Source: Liriodendron chinense (taxonomy: Eukaryota > Streptophyta > Magnoliopsida > Magnoliales > Magnoliaceae). Taken from it: DNA of 64,000 bases. The DNA is taken from assembly GCA_003013855.2 (NCBI GenBank), contig ML058387.1, positions 3,224,001 to 3,288,000 of the forward strand. Direction: 5' to 3'. The translations under genes were made by a program, and so were the position numbers. Under the pieces are notes generated by a model. That model was given only the letters and a program-made list of their open reading frames with translations. It was not told the DNA's origin and made no database searches. Positions 1 through 13,471 of the stretch are shown piece by piece; the first letter of the stretch is position 1, and every line of letters starts with the position of its first letter.

Positions 1-214
1 AAAATTGCTCGTCTGTGCGAGAAGAGAAGGTGTCTAATACCTTCTTTTTCTATCATTATAGTCCCTTAACCAAAATCTCAGGTCACAGATCAAGACTCAT
101 TTAAACAAGAGAATTCTCAGATTCTTTGGTTTATAGATTTTGTAAGGTCTAACCGACTACAAAAATCTAAGTGGTTAGTTGCGACTTCAAGTTAAAAATA
201 TAATATCCTGTGTC

Positions 215-1579
215 TATAGACACCCCACTTATGACTGACAAGTTTATCAGAGTACTATAGGAACCCTAAAATCCATAAAAACCAACCAAAACACAGCCTA
301 AAACCTAAGTCTAAGCCCAAGCCCAGTCTTAGGCCTAATACAATCACAAGCCTATATTGGTTTAGGACCACAATAAAGCAAAAATGAGTGAATAGAGGAA
401 AATTAACACATCACCAAAGCCCCCTACAAAAAATGGGGCCCATCCACATGATAGGCGATGCATCATGCATCGCCCGCCACATGAATTCCTGCGATATTTT
501 ATCATGGGTTAGGTGGGGAGGGGAAAAAGCAAACCCCACCTTAGGAAGCCCGCTCAGGGTAAAATGACCACTCGACCCCACTTTTGCCTGAAATTATGCC
601 TCTTGGTACCCAATCCAACCATCCACATTACACCACGTGGCACACCCATTCCAACAGTCAATCCCAACCTTTATAGTCTTCTTTAACCCCTGAATTTTTT
701 ACAAATCACCATAATGCCACTCCAAAACCCTATAAATACCCAATCCCATTCCACTTCTATCCTATCTCCCATCTCTCATCTTTCAACTTTCATCCTTCAT
801 TCACCACTCACTTAAGCTCATTCATCTACCAAGGAGAGAGGAAGAGTGCAAGAGAGGAAGCCCTTCTAACTTTAAATCAGCCTAACCATGTCCTACTCTT
901 AGCCACATGAGTCGCTGAAAGGCTAATTTGGTCCACTCAAGTCAATCCTTGTGACAACCCATTCATCCATTCATCTAGCTCGGATCAACTTTATTCATAC
1001 TTGCATTAGCATTTTCATCATCATCTCCACTCTAAAACCCACCTGCTTGTTAAATTAGTTTTTAGTGTATGCTCTACAGCTTGCCAATATACTAAATCTT
1101 GCCCATTAAATACTCATAACGATTAAGCTTTCAACTGCTTCTCTAAGCAGGTGAGTCCGGGTAAAGAAGTCCATCCCGGTCCATCGTTTAAATTAGGCAC
1201 CACATCACCACACTGTATCTCACACACATCTATATCATCTGTGCATAAGAACCAACCTAATCCCTGACATTTTCTCTTGTCTTATAAATTAGAGACTATA
1301 CACTTGTATAGGAAAAAAGGGTACCTAACAACTTCCCTCTTTGTCATTGTGATCTTTTACCGGTCGAGAATTTTCGATCGCAAATCAAAAGTCATTTTAA
1401 GATAGGGAATCCTTCGATTCCTTAGCTTAAGGTTTTTATAGAGTTTATCTAACTATGGAATTCTAAGTATTTAGCTGGTGGCGATTCCAAGTCAAACATA
1501 TAATACCCCGAGTCATAAATATACCTGAAAGCTTGTGAAGGCTCCATGAGCGCGATCTGTCCACAATTCAGCGTCCACA
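215..1579 (+). mobile_element. Gypsy-type LTR (probable, plus strand)
   Basis: A TATAGACACCCCAC start near 217, a TATA box CTATAAATACCC at about 728, GTACCTAACAACTTCCC at about 1321, GGTGGCGATTCC at about 1477 and a GTCCACA end at 1559-1579 follow the same order as in the minus-strand solo LTRs at 49412 and 59033. The bases that follow, TGGTTACTCCACTGGGGA, sit where a primer-binding site would be. Boundaries are approximate because no target duplication was found. Positions 1-214 look like the 3' part of another LTR copy. Confidence 0.5.
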
Positions 1580-2162
1580 GAATGGTTACTCCACTGGGGA
1601 TGTATTAGTTCCATTAATCGTGACTCGACTTTAAAAAAGGACATCATAAGGTTTCAAGGACTCTAGTCCTTGTGCAATCATTTACATTTGGCATCCATCT
1701 CTGTCTAAAAAAAAATCTAAAAGAAAAAAAGAAAAAAAATTCAACACCATTGGGGTCGTGGCGTTCCTGAGCAAACGTCTTTTACCGCTGCCCAATTCTC
1801 ACCCATCCTCAAACATCCATGGCAAATCATGAAGAAAGAGCTTTTCCCTCCCCTACCCTTGAGATGACAGAGGCCATCCTCCCACAACCAAATCCAACAA
1901 AGATAGGGCTGACAGAAAAATGAAGGTCATATAAGAACCGCTTCTACAACTTGTGCAAAATAGAAGTACATAAATCCCAGTAGGAAGCATTTAGGCTAGC
2001 TTGACACATCAACAACAACCACCAACTCTTACACTTCTTGTAACCTCCAGTTCAGTTCAACCATAACCATTGAAGTCCGGACAGAACATCCGACCTCAGT
2101 TAAATCAACCTATAGCATATGTCAATTTTTTTTTGCAGTACTCTCCTTCAATCACATCTCGT

Positions 2163-2937
2163 TGATTGGGTTTTCCTCCTCAGGAGAGGAGAGAGTGGTG
2201 CAGCCCGGGTGTGGTCTGGCGCCCGACCGGTCTTGGTCGGGCAACCGAAATTCACCCGGAAGGACAGAAAGTCACTGGACTGTTTTTGGAACAATCGAGC
2301 ACTCGATGGTCTGCTGACCAAGCGCTCGACCATGCTAGGTTGGCGACCAAAATTCAACAATTTATTCTCTAAACTCTCTGGATAGTTTTTTGGTTGGCCA
2401 AGCACCCAATGGGTTAGGGTCGGGCGCCCGACCATGCGCGGACTGCGAATCAGCAATTTCCTATTTTGGTTATAATTCCTCCGGTTCTCTATTTAAGAGG
2501 TTCCAAATCGGGATTAGGTAATCCCAATAGGTTGTTTACATGTCCAAGGAGAGAGAGAGAGAGAGAGAGCTTGTTGGAAGTGGAGGTTTGCTCGTGAAGG
2601 TGATTCACGATGTAATTGACTTCTTGACTCTTCAACGTCCTCGTACTCGGTGAGATCTCTCAGTTTTTAATTCTCTTATTGTTTATTCATCCCTGCGTGG
2701 GTGAAGAAGGTTAGATCCAAGCGAGTTGTGCTTGTGATCGAGATTGTAATAGTTCTCTTTCATAGTGAATTGTTGATATGGACTAGGTCCCATGGTTTTT
2801 ACCTCTTCGAGGGTTTTCCACGTAAATATCTCTTGTCGTGTGGTTTATGATTTGATTTAGTTTATTGCTGTATCATATCTCATAATTCAAGTAGTTTGTG
2901 AAGCGAGATCCTGAGGTTTTTTTAAACGCACCCAACA
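2163..2937 (+). mobile_element. Copia-type solo LTR with CTCGT target duplication
   Basis: Runs from TGATTGGG to CCCAACA (775 bp), flanked by CTCGT at 2158-2162 and 2938-2942. The uninterrupted site is visible in copy 2 at about 9196. It resembles the LTRs at 18429 and 20538, sharing GACCGGTC-like motifs and a CCATGGTTTTTACC..GGGTTTTCCACGTAAA-type block. The frames of 60-100 codons inside it are not genes. Confidence 0.85.
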
Positions 2938-3659
2938 CTCGTAGTTGAAATTTTCTGTCAATTTATAGCAGCAACTTCTCCTAATGGAGCCGGAGGCAAG
3001 TTCTGGCGAATGCCCTCAGCAGGAGTTAGTTTCGAACCCAATACACTCTCTCTAACGGGAGCAACCAACGAGCAGTGGCGGATACCCATAACGAGGGCCA
3101 CTTCCTAATATCTAAACTTCTTCCTAACAGGTGTGTCAATCAAATTCAACAAAATTTCACAAGTGAATTCTAGTTTCATTCCAACAAACCCCTCCCATGA
3201 GGAGGGAGCCACTTTCAAACATGTTTTGGGATGTAACATCTCTTCCAACGCTTTAGGTGGTCCAATCAAACTTAGTTACGTTAGGGATGTACTCCGTCTA
3301 ACACCAAATGAAAAAGAGTTGGTTGTGCCGATACAAGTGTGGGCCACACTGAAAATGGTAAAATCTCACGGTGGGTTTACATGATGCGCACGTATGATGC
3401 TATTTCATTTGCGCTAGGGTTACCTCCGACATGCAGTTGGAAGCTAGGTGGAGCCCATCACGATGTTTGTGAGAAATCCATCCTCTTCACCCCCTTTTGC
3501 CACGTCATGTTAAAACATGAGCCCAAAAATGGGCAGATCCAAAAACTCAAGTGGGCCATATGACAAGAAAATGTTGGAGGAAGGAAATGCCCACCGTTGA
3601 AAATTCTCGGGTCTACTCAGAAGAGTGTTACAAACGGACACAGTTAGGCTACTAAGGCT

Positions 3660-4135
3660 GCTAAGTGATCGGTGCTTTGTGGGGCCCACCATGATGTATG
3701 TATTTCATCCACACCGTCCATCCATTATTTCATTTCATTTTATGATAAGAGACCAAAAGTGAGGTAGATCCAAATCTCAAGTGGACCACATTATAGGAAA
3801 CAATGTTGATTGAATGCTCACCATTAAAAACTTCTTAAAGCCGCAAAAGTTTTGGATCAAGCTGATATTTGTTTTTTTTCCTTTCAGTCCTTTTGAACTA
3901 ATCAACAGGTCGGATATCAAATAAACATTACAGTGGGACCTAAGAGGTTTCTAACGGTGGACATTCAATCACTACTATTTTCCTGTGATATGGTCCACCT
4001 GAGATTTAGATCTACCTCATTTTTTGCATCGAGACTTAAAATGATCTAGAAAAATGGATGGACAACGTGGATGAAACAAATACATCGTGGTGGGGTCCAC
4101 AGAGCACTGACCAGTAGCCACCTCGCTCCTAGCAG
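3660..4135. mobile_element. Fold-back element family A, copy in unit 1
   Basis: Left half GGTGCTTTGTGGGGCCCACC and right half GGTGGGGTCCACAGAGCACT are inverted relatives. The similarity continues inward through CATCCACACCGTCCATCC and the GTGGACCACAT segment, so nearly the whole element is a long inverted repeat. Related copies lie at 10495 and 14715. Confidence 0.7.
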
Positions 4136-4429
4136 CGTCACTAGCCAAACTGCGTCCCCTGTAAATCATCACCAGATTGCAAGGGGGCGTTTGGCATCTC
4201 TACTCTAATTCAATAAGAGCTTTTTGAAAAAGAGCTATTTCAATAAGCTCCTTTTGTTTTAGCTCTTGATTTAAATAAGCCTGTTTGGTAAAATCTCCAC
4301 ACACAAAAAAAAAGAAGCTTAAATAAGTATGCTGGGTAAAACTTTCAAATAAGAGCTTTTTTAAGGGTAGTTGATGTCATTTTTAAAATTACAATAACTT
4401 AAATATAAGAGCAATCCAAATGGTTGTTT

Positions 4430-6010
4430 GGGTGGACCGTCCATCATGTGGGGCCCAACATCAATGCTAATTGCCATTTATGTGAGGCCCCTCGATATCC
4501 ACTACCCATCACTATCACGTGGACTCCACATTTGATGTGTCCATATTGTGGGCCCTACCTTTGAAGTGTATTGTCCATCATGTGGGGCCAATTTTGATAT
4601 ACCATTCATCTTGTGAGGTGCACCTTCTATATAGATTATCCATCACACAGCCCACTTTGGATATGGGTCATCCATCATGAGAGACCTTGGATGTGGACCA
4701 TCCATTAGATGGGGCCCACTTGATGTCAACTGTCCATTATGAGGGCCACATTTTATGTGAGTCATCCATCATGTGAAGCCCACTTCATCCATTATGTGGG
4801 CCCACCTTGATGTGGACCATTCGTTGTGTGGGGCCCGACCTTCATTATGGGTCGTTCATCATGTAAGCCCATCTTTGATATCAATTGACCATCATGTGGG
4901 CCCACCTTCAATGACCATCATCCATCATGCGGATCCCATCTTTGACATGGACTGCCATTTAAATAGGACCCACTTGATGTGCATGTTTCGTCATGTTGGG
5001 CCACAATTTGATGTAGGCCATCTATCATGTGGGGCCTACCTTTGATGTGAACCTTTCATTACGTTGGCCCACCTTGATGTGGGGCTCCACTTCAATATGA
5101 GTCATTCATTATGAGGGGCCCATCTTTGATGTCTACCATCCATCATGTGGGTCCTACCTTTGTTGTGGACCACTATCATGTGGGGCCCACGTCAAGTAGG
5201 TAGTCCACCATGTGACCCATTTGATGTCCACCATCCATCATGTAGGTCCCACCTTGGCTGTGGACTGTCCATCATGCGTGGTCAAACCTTCAATATGGGT
5301 CATTCATCATGTAGGCCCACCTTTAATGTCAACTTTCCATCGTGTGGTCCCACATTCAATATCCACCATCCATCACTTAGATCCTACCTTTGATGTGGAC
5401 CATCCATCATGTGGGTCCCACCTTTGTTGTGGACCATCTATCATGTGGAGCCCACTTGATGTGAATAGTCCATCATGTGGGACCCACCTTTGATGTCCAC
5501 CATCCATCATGTAGGTCCCGCTTTTGCTATGGACCATCCATCACGTGGGGCCCAACCTTCAATATGGGTCATTCATCATGTGGTCCCACATTTAATGTTA
5601 ATCTTCCATCATGTGGTCCCACATTCAATGTCCACCATCCATCATGTGGCTCCCACCTTTGCTATGAACCGTCCATCATATGGGGCCCACTTGATGTGGA
5701 TAATCCATCAATCATGCAGGGCCACATTTTAATGTGGGTCATCCATCATGTGGGACCCACCTTTGGTGTTCACCGTCAATCATGTGGGGCCCAACCTTCA
5801 ATATGAATTGCTCATCATGTGGGCCTACGTTTGATGTCAACCTTCCATCATGTGATCCCACCTTCTATGTCCCCCATCCATCATGTAGGTCCCACCTTTG
5901 ATGTGGGGGTTCATCATGTGGGGCCCACCTTTGATGTGACCATGCATTATGTGGGCCCACCTTAATGTGGAAACCCACATTCAATATGGGTTGTTCATCA
6001 TGTGGGCCTA
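4430..6010. repeat. Degenerate 35-45 bp minisatellite
   Basis: Roughly 35-40 imperfect copies of a unit built on CCATCATGTGGGGCCCACC and TTTGATGTGGA. The frames of 82-109 codons here are periodic translations of the repeat (SIMWGP and IHHVGPTF patterns), not proteins. Confidence 0.9.
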
Positions 6011-6130
6011 CCTTAGTGATATTCTAAAGAAGAGAAGAGGGCAAGATGAGAATTACTTAAAAAGTTGAAAGATAAACTTGCCAAAAAATTAATTAAAAAT
6101 GTCTATCGCTTAAGCTAAATAATTTCTTAA

Positions 6131-6765
6131 TGGCCCGTTTGGCACCATGGATTTGAGGAGAAGAAAGGAGAAGTGGATTCCATGATATGAATTCTCATCA
6201 ATTCCAATTCTTATCAATTCCAATTTTTTTGTTTGGCAGGCAAGATTTGGAGAGAAATCAAACATGAAGGATGGATAGTGTAAATTTTAATCCCACTGTA
6301 TGCCCACCATATTAGCCTCGAGTTTTAAATCCATGCCATTCATCCATTTTTAGAGATCATTTTATGCCTAAATCCAAAAACTAAAGCAAATGCACATCTA
6401 AAGTGGACCATAAAACAAGAAAAATGGAGAGTGAGACCTTTATGATGCACAAAAGTTTTGGATTAAACTGAAATTTGTGTGGTCCCTTCATCCAGGTCTT
6501 TGTGACCTTATCAAAAAGTTGGATTGAAAACATACATCATGTTGGGTCCCATAGTTAGGGATACATTACGGTGGGTCCCACTTTGGGAAGGATTTCTCCT
6601 CAAATCCCACTTTTTTTTGAGGATTTGAAAAGGGGCTAAAAGTGCCTTTTTGAGTTCTCTTGGATTCATCTCAAAGCCACTTCTCATCAAATCCATGGTG
6701 CCAAATAGAATAAAGCAACCAGTTTCTCCTCCTTTCTCCTCAAATCCATGGTGCCAAACGGGCCA
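6131..6765. mobile_element. PIF/Harbinger MITE, copy 1, TAA target duplication
   Basis: 635 bp with inverted ends TGGCCCGTTTGGCACC and GGTGCCAAACGGGCCA, flanked by TAA at 6128-6130 and 6766-6768. It is nested in the larger element at 4184-6889. A second copy lies at 38761. Confidence 0.88.
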
Positions 6766-9748
6766 TAAAGAAAAAATGACATCCCTATCATACTTATTAT
6801 TTAAGAGCTTTTTGCTGGTTTCTTAAAAAATAAACTCTAAAATGAAAGCTCTACCAAAGGCTCTTATTAATAGATTTGCCAAACGCCCCATGTATTTTGT
6901 CTCTAAGTGGAGAGTACTCTGTTTGTAAATAAAATAAAATAAAGGATATGCAGTCTTTTGTAAAATATACTCACACACTCGATTCTGATAAGTGGAGTCC
7001 ATGGTTCGTTCATCTACACCTTTGATCGGTTGTGTCCCACGATCGATAGAACATGACCCAAATATCACCCAAATTCTAGCCACTATTCACTGAAAGTTTC
7101 TAGTTAAATCTCAACCATTGCTGTGTTTTGCATTTTAACAATCCATTTGCAGCCCAAAAATGAGTCGTTACAATTGTCTCGTCGAAAAGATTTTTGAGTC
7201 AAGGTTTTTACAGTGGTGGGACACAACAGATTAGTGGTATAGATTACACGGCCAATGGCCCACTTGTCACAATAAAATAAAACCAAGTACAAAGGCCAAG
7301 GGCTCTTCTGTAATCTATCCTGAGTAGAATCATCCGAACCTCACGGTAGATTTATATAGTATCTTTGATTAGCAAGTGGGTCTTATGGTTTGCTGGTCCA
7401 TCTATTGGAGGCTCATAAATAGATGATAAAGAAATATAGATTTCTGGTGCATCGTTCATTCACTAGGAATGCTAGTATGGTGTCCACCTAAACATTCTGA
7501 TCAGTTGACCTGATCTGTTCATTGGATCCAAAATACCTTTCATGGGATATCTTGTAAACATCACACTGATCTGACATTCTTAACCATTTGATCAACGGAT
7601 TTAATATGAATGGTTATGATCATTTCTACAAAAATAAATCCAATTAATAATCCATTCATTTGATGGTTCTGGTCATGGAGAGCTTGTGATTCTAAAGAAT
7701 TGCATTTGTTAGGCTCGTTTGGATGTTCATAATTAAAATACACTGAAATCCAAATCACTTGGTAAATGTACTTGATGTAAATTAGAAGAATCCTCATTTG
7801 AGTTAATACTCAGGTTTAGCATATGTGACCTGTGACATTTGTCATAATAATTATAATAAGGCCATTGGTGTATAAATTCATTAACTTCAAGTGTCAATGG
7901 ATTGCATTAGGGCCGGGCCAACCTCTATCCAAGCACCCGCATTATTCAACATAGGCCCAAGCCTAGCCTGGTTTGAACGAACCAAGATAATTCACCCAAA
8001 GCCTAGCACAAAATGTTTAAGTTGGGCCCAAGCCCAAGCCTAAGCATTTCTTAGGTAGATCATAGGCTACAAAAAAAATATTAGGCCTTTGCATATAGTG
8101 TATATTACATAATTACCTTTGAAAACTCTAGTGGGTCGGGCCGTGTCGGGTTTGCCAGTATATCGAATCTTGCCCATTAAAAATTTAGACTGACTAGGCT
8201 TTCGACTACTCTCCAAGTAGGTAAGTCTGGATAGAGAAGTCTATCATGATTCATCACTTAAAGTAGGCACAGAATCGCCACACTACACTCCACACACATC
8301 TACATCATCTGTGCACAAGAACTAATCCAACCCTTGATATTTCATCAAGTCCTGTAAAGTAAAGACTATACACTTATACAGACAGAGAGGGTGCCTAACA
8401 CCTTTTCTCTTTGTTACTATGGTCCCTTACCTAGAATTTTCAGTAACAAATCAGGAGTAATTTTAAGACAGAGAATCTTCTTATTACTTGGCTTAAGAGT
8501 CATAAATATACCTGAAAGCCTGCAAAGGCCTCGTGAGTGCAATTTACTCGCAATCCAGCGACCACATAATGACGACTCCATTGATGTTGTACTAGTTCCA
8601 CTAGTCGTGACTTAACTTGAAAAAAAGACATCACGAGGTTTCAAGGATTTTAGTTCTTGTGCAATCATTTGCATTCGGCATCCATCCTAGTCTAAAAATA
8701 TCCACACAAAAAAAAAAAAGAGTAAAAGAAAAACCCTAATAAAAAATTCAACACCATTGGGCCCATTTGAGTACGCCTGAGTAAATCCCTTTTAGTGCAA
8801 CCCAATTTGCACCGGATCTCGAATAGTCATGGCCGACCAAGGAGGAGTTATTCCCATCCCCACCCTTAAGATGCTAGAGGCCATCCCTCCACAACCAAAT
8901 CAAGCAAAGATGGTGTCAGCCTCTTGTGTCCAAGAACAGGCACAAAAATGAAGGTCATACAAGAACCACTTCTACAACTTGTGCAAAACAGAAGTGCACA
9001 TATCCCAGCAATGAGCATCTAGGTTGGCCTAACACATTAACAATAATTGCCAACCCTCGCACTTCTCCCAGCCTCCAGTTCAATCCAACCATAACCGTCG
9101 AAGTTCGCACAGGATATCCGACTTTAGTCAGCTTAACCAACAACATTTGGGCATTTTTTCCAGGACCCTCTCATAAATGGGAGCCTAGTTTTGATCACAT
9201 CTCGTGGTGGCGATTCTCTGTCAGTTTATAATAGCAACAATTTTCCCTAATGGAAGCCAGTGGTAGGTTCTTGTGGATGCCCTCAGTGAGATTCATTTCC
9301 GAGCCCGATACACCCTGGAAAGCCAGTGGTAGGTTATGGCGGATGCCCTTAACAAGGGTTAGTTACAAGTCCAATACACTCTCCCTGACGTAAGTAACTA
9401 GCAGACCACCTCTCCTAACATCTCAACATCCCCTTAGGGCCTGTTTAGACTTATAAAATGGGTAGGAAAGAAAATTATATTTTCTGTGAATTAAATTACA
9501 ATTTCCTTTCCCACTATTTCATTGAATCCGAGCAGGAACGAGAGTGTCAGCCAAATTCAGTACATTACTACACCGAATTTGGGTTTACTTGCTCTACATA
9601 ACCACCTTCAGACATGCTTTGGGAGGCAAAACCTCTGAGGGACGTACTCCATCTGACACTAAATAAAAAAGCGTCGTTTGTGCCAATAAAAGTGGGGACT
9701 ACATTGAAAAGGACAAAATCGCAACTTGGCTGCGACCCTATAACCAGT

Positions 9749-10209
9749 GATGTGGGTGAGACCATGAACTTAGGGCGCACCTGGATGTATTTGTTGTACA
9801 TCCACGCCGTCCATCTGTTTCTTAAGATTAGTTTAGGATATAGTCCCAAAAATGAAGCAGATGGAAATTTTAAGTGGACCACACCACAGTAAACCGTGCT
9901 CATTGAACGCCTATCATTAAAAACTTCCTATGTCCACCTTAATGTTTATTGACCATCCAATCTGTTTATAAGGTCACACAGACAGGGATGAAAGGAGAAA
10001 ACAATATCAACCTGATAGAAAACGTTTGTGGCCCACAAAAGGTTTCTAATGGTCATTAACCTATGTTTCTTATGATGTGGTCCACTTAAAATTTTCATCT
10101 ACTTCTTTTGTGGTACCATGGCCTAAAATAAGCTGGAAAATCATATGAATGGCGTGGATATACAATTCATACATCCAGGTGGGCTCCTACGATGAGGGTC
10201 CCACCCACA
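9749..10209. mobile_element. Fold-back element family B, copy in unit 2
   Basis: Left GTGGGTGAGACC and right GGTCCCACCCAC are inverted. Both arms contain CACCTGGATGTAT..ATCCACGCC in opposite orientation. Absent from unit 1, present at the same site in unit 3. Confidence 0.65.
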
Positions 10210-10494
10210 TGGCTGGTTCGGAGGTCGCACCGTCACAGTGGGTTATGCGATGCGCGCGCATACGATGCTATTTCATTTACTTCGGGATTACCTCCTACCT
10301 GCAGTCAGAAGCAAGGTGGAGCCCATCCTCTTCACCCTTTTTGCCACGTCATGTTAAAATATGAGCCATATGAAACAGGTCCAAATCTCAAGTGGTCCAC
10401 ATGACTTTAAAATATGGAGGGAAACGCCTGCCGTTGAAAATTTCTCGGGTCCGCTCGGAAGAGTGTTATAAACGGATGCGCTCTGCTAGTAGCA

Positions 10495-10975
10495 AGTGGC
10501 TATTGATCGGTACTCTATGGTCCCACCATGATTATGTGGTTTCATCCAAGCCATCCATCTATTATCCCAATCATTTTATGGCATGATATAAAAAATGAGA
10601 CATACAAATCTCCAGGGGACCACATTATAGGAAACAGTATTGTTTGAATGCCCGCTATTAAAAACTTCCTATGGGCTGGAAAAGTTTTGGATCAAGCTTA
10701 TATTTATTTTTTCCCTTCATCCAAGTCTGCATGATATAATAAATAGGTTGGATGTCAAATAAACATTATAGTGGGACCTAAAAGGATTTTAATGGTGGAC
10801 ATTCAATCACTACTATTTTCCTGTGATATGGTCCACCTTAGATTTAGATCTGCCTCATTTTTGGAATCAAGCCCTAAAATGATCTGGAAAAATGGATGGA
10901 CAGCGTGGATGAAACAAATACATCATGGTGGGGCCCACAGAACACCGACCAGTAGCCACCTGGCTCCTGGCAGCG
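10495..10975. mobile_element. Fold-back element family A, copy in unit 2
   Basis: Same structure and same position in the tandem unit as 3660-4135: AGTGGCTATTGATCGG on the left, CCGACCAGTAGCCACCT on the right. A frame of 120 codons crossing its right end is not a gene. Confidence 0.7.
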
Positions 10976-12356
10976 TCACTAGCAAAACCTTGTCCGCTGT
11001 AAGCCGTCACTATTCAGCAAGTATTGTTGTCTCAAGTGAGAGTACAATGTTTATAAATAAAATAAAAAACGCTACTCAGGAGTCTTTTGTAAAATATACT
11101 CGGGCACTGATTTCTGATAAGTGGAGCCCATGATTCGTTCATCTACACCATTGATCTGATGTGTCCCCCATCGATAGAACATGACCCAAATTCTAGAAAC
11201 TATTCACTAGAAGTATTTAGTTAAATCTCAACCATTACTGTGTTTTGCATTTTAACAATCCATTTGCAGCCCAAAAATGAGTCTTTACAATTGTCTCGTC
11301 AAGAAGATTTTTGAGTCATGGTTTTTTGGTGGTGGGACACAACAGATTAGTGGTATAGATTACATAGCCAATGGCCCACTTGTCACAATAAAATAAAACC
11401 CCCTGTATAATGTGCAAAGCCGAAACATTCCCATGGTAGATATGTATAGTTTCTTTGATTAGCAAGTGGGTCTTATGGTCTGCTGGTCTATCTATTAGAG
11501 GCAGATGATAAAGAAAAATAGATTCCTGGTGCATGGTCTATTCACTAGGAATGCTAGTATGGCGTCCACCTAAACATTCTAATCAGTTGATGTGAACTGT
11601 TCATTGGATCCAAAATACATTTCATGGGCTATCTTGTAAATATCACACTGATATGACAATTTTAACCATTTGATCAACGGATTTAATATGGATGATTATG
11701 ATCATTTCTACAAAAATAAATCCAATTAATAATCCATCCATTTGATGGTTCTAGTCATGGAGAGCTTGTGATTCTAAAGAATCGCATTTGTTTGGCTCGT
11801 TTGGATGCTCATAATTAAAATACATGGAAATCCAAATCACATGGTAAATGAAATTGATGTAAATTAGAGGAATCCTCATTTGAGTTGATACTCTGGTTTG
11901 GTTTAGCATATGTGCCCTATAACATTTGACATAATAATTATAATAAGGCCATTGGCGTATAAATCTGTCATCCTCAAGCGTCAATGGACTGTGTTAGGGT
12001 CGGGTTATTTTACAACGGGGAATCCTGTAAAGTATATACTATATACGTATACAGATAGAGAGAGTGCTTAATTCCTCTTTATTACTATGATCCCTTACTT
12101 AGAATTTTCAATCACAAACCAGGAGTTATTTTAAGACAATCTTATTCATTGGCTTAAGAGTTATAAATATACCTGAAAGCCTACAAAGGCCCATGAGTGC
12201 GATTTACTCACGATCCAGTGTCTATAGGATGACGACTCCATTAATGTTGTGCTAGTTCCACTACTCATGACTTGACTTGAAAAAAGGACATCATGAGATT
12301 TCAAGGATTCTAGTTCTTATGCAATCATTTGCATTCGGCATCCATCCTAGTCTAAA

Positions 12357-12399
<43 letters not shown>

Positions 12400-12402
12400 T
12401 AA
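12357..12402. repeat. (AAT)n microsatellite
   Basis: About 14 tandem ATA/AAT triplets. Confidence 0.95.
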
Positions 12403-13471
12403 AGAGTAAAAGAAAAACCCTAACAAAAAATTCAACAACATTTGGCCCATTCGAGTACGCTTGAGCAAAGCCCTTTTAGTGCAACCCAATTCACACCCGA
12501 TCTCAAGCAGTCATGACTAGTGATAAAGAATGAGTTATTCCCTTCCTAGCCCTTAAGATGCTAGAGGTCATCCCTCTACAGCCAAATCAAGCAGAGATAG
12601 TGCCAACCTCTTGTATCCAAGAAATTGCATAAAAATGAAGGTCATACAAGAATCACTTCTACAACTTGTGCAAAACAGAAGTGCACAAATCCCAGCAACG
12701 AGCATCTAGGCTGGCCTAACACATTAACAACAAATGCCAACTCTCGCACTTCTCTCAGCCTCCAGTTCAGCCTAACCATAGCCGTTAAAGTCCGCACAAG
12801 ATATCCAACATTAGTCAGATCAACCAGCAACATTTGGGTATTTTTTTCTAGGACCTTCTCATAAACGGGAGCCTAGTTTCAATCACATCTCATAGCCAGG
12901 ATTCTCCGTCAATTTATAGTAGTAATAATTTTTCCTAATGGAAGCCAGTGGTAGGTTCTTAAGGATGCCCTCAGTAAGAGTCATTTTCAAGCCCAATACA
13001 CCCTTGAAAGCCAGTGGTAGGTTCTAGTGGATGCCCTTAACAAGGGTTAGTAAAAGCCTAATACACTCTCCCTATCTAAGTAACTAGCAGACCACCTCTC
13101 TTAATATCTAAACATCCCCTTGGGCCTGTTTGGTAAACGGGTGGGAAAGGAAATTGTATTTTCTGGGAATTAAAATAAAATTTCCTTTCCCACTATTCAT
13201 CAAATCCAAACAAGCCCTTAACGAGAGTGTCAGCCAAATTCAATAAATTTTCATACGAAATTTCAGTTTACTTGCTCTACTAAACCACTTTCAGACATGC
13301 TTTGGGAGGCAACGTCTCTTCCCGCCCTTCAAGTGGTCCAATCAAACTTTAGCTACATTAGGGATGTACTCCATCTGACACCAATTGAAAAAGCGTCTGT
13401 TGTGCCGATACAAATGGGGATTATATTGAAAATGACAAAATCACAACTTGCTGCTATACCAAAACCAGCTA

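Larger units (their letters stand above)
4184..6889. mobile_element. PIF/Harbinger-like non-autonomous element carrying a minisatellite
   Basis: The ends are inverted: GGGGCGTTTGGCA at 4184 and TTGCCAAACGCCCC ending at 6889, with AATAAGAGC/GCTCTTATT just inside. The paralogous empty site near 11021 (GCAAG|TATTG) suggests about three extra bases at the junction, consistent with a 3-bp duplication, though the bases are not identical (AAG/ATG). No transposase is present. Confidence 0.65.
1085..8154 (+). repeat. Tandem composite unit, copy 1
   Basis: Starts at AAATCTTGCCCATTAAAT within the LTR and runs through degenerate retroelement leader, fold-back element and a shared 6890-7910 block to the junction at about 8154. 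It is expanded by a solo LTR (2158-2942) and a Harbinger-like element (4184-6889); without these it is about 3.6 kb. The same landmarks recur in order at 8155 and 12005. Confidence 0.75.
8155..12004 (+). repeat. Tandem composite unit, copy 2
   Basis: About 3.85 kb. It begins with an LTR 3' end (GTGCCTAACACC at about 8389). A short ATG frame with MADQGGVIPIP at 8829 looks like a decayed gag start. Fold-back elements follow at 9749-10209 and 10495-10975, then the block ending in the same GTCAATGGA..GGGTCGGG sequence as copy 1. No intact gene. Confidence 0.75.

Noticed and set aside
4773..5806. Overlapping open frames of 82-109 codons with His/Pro-rich repeats
   Set aside because: They are translations of the degenerate minisatellite and change frame with it.
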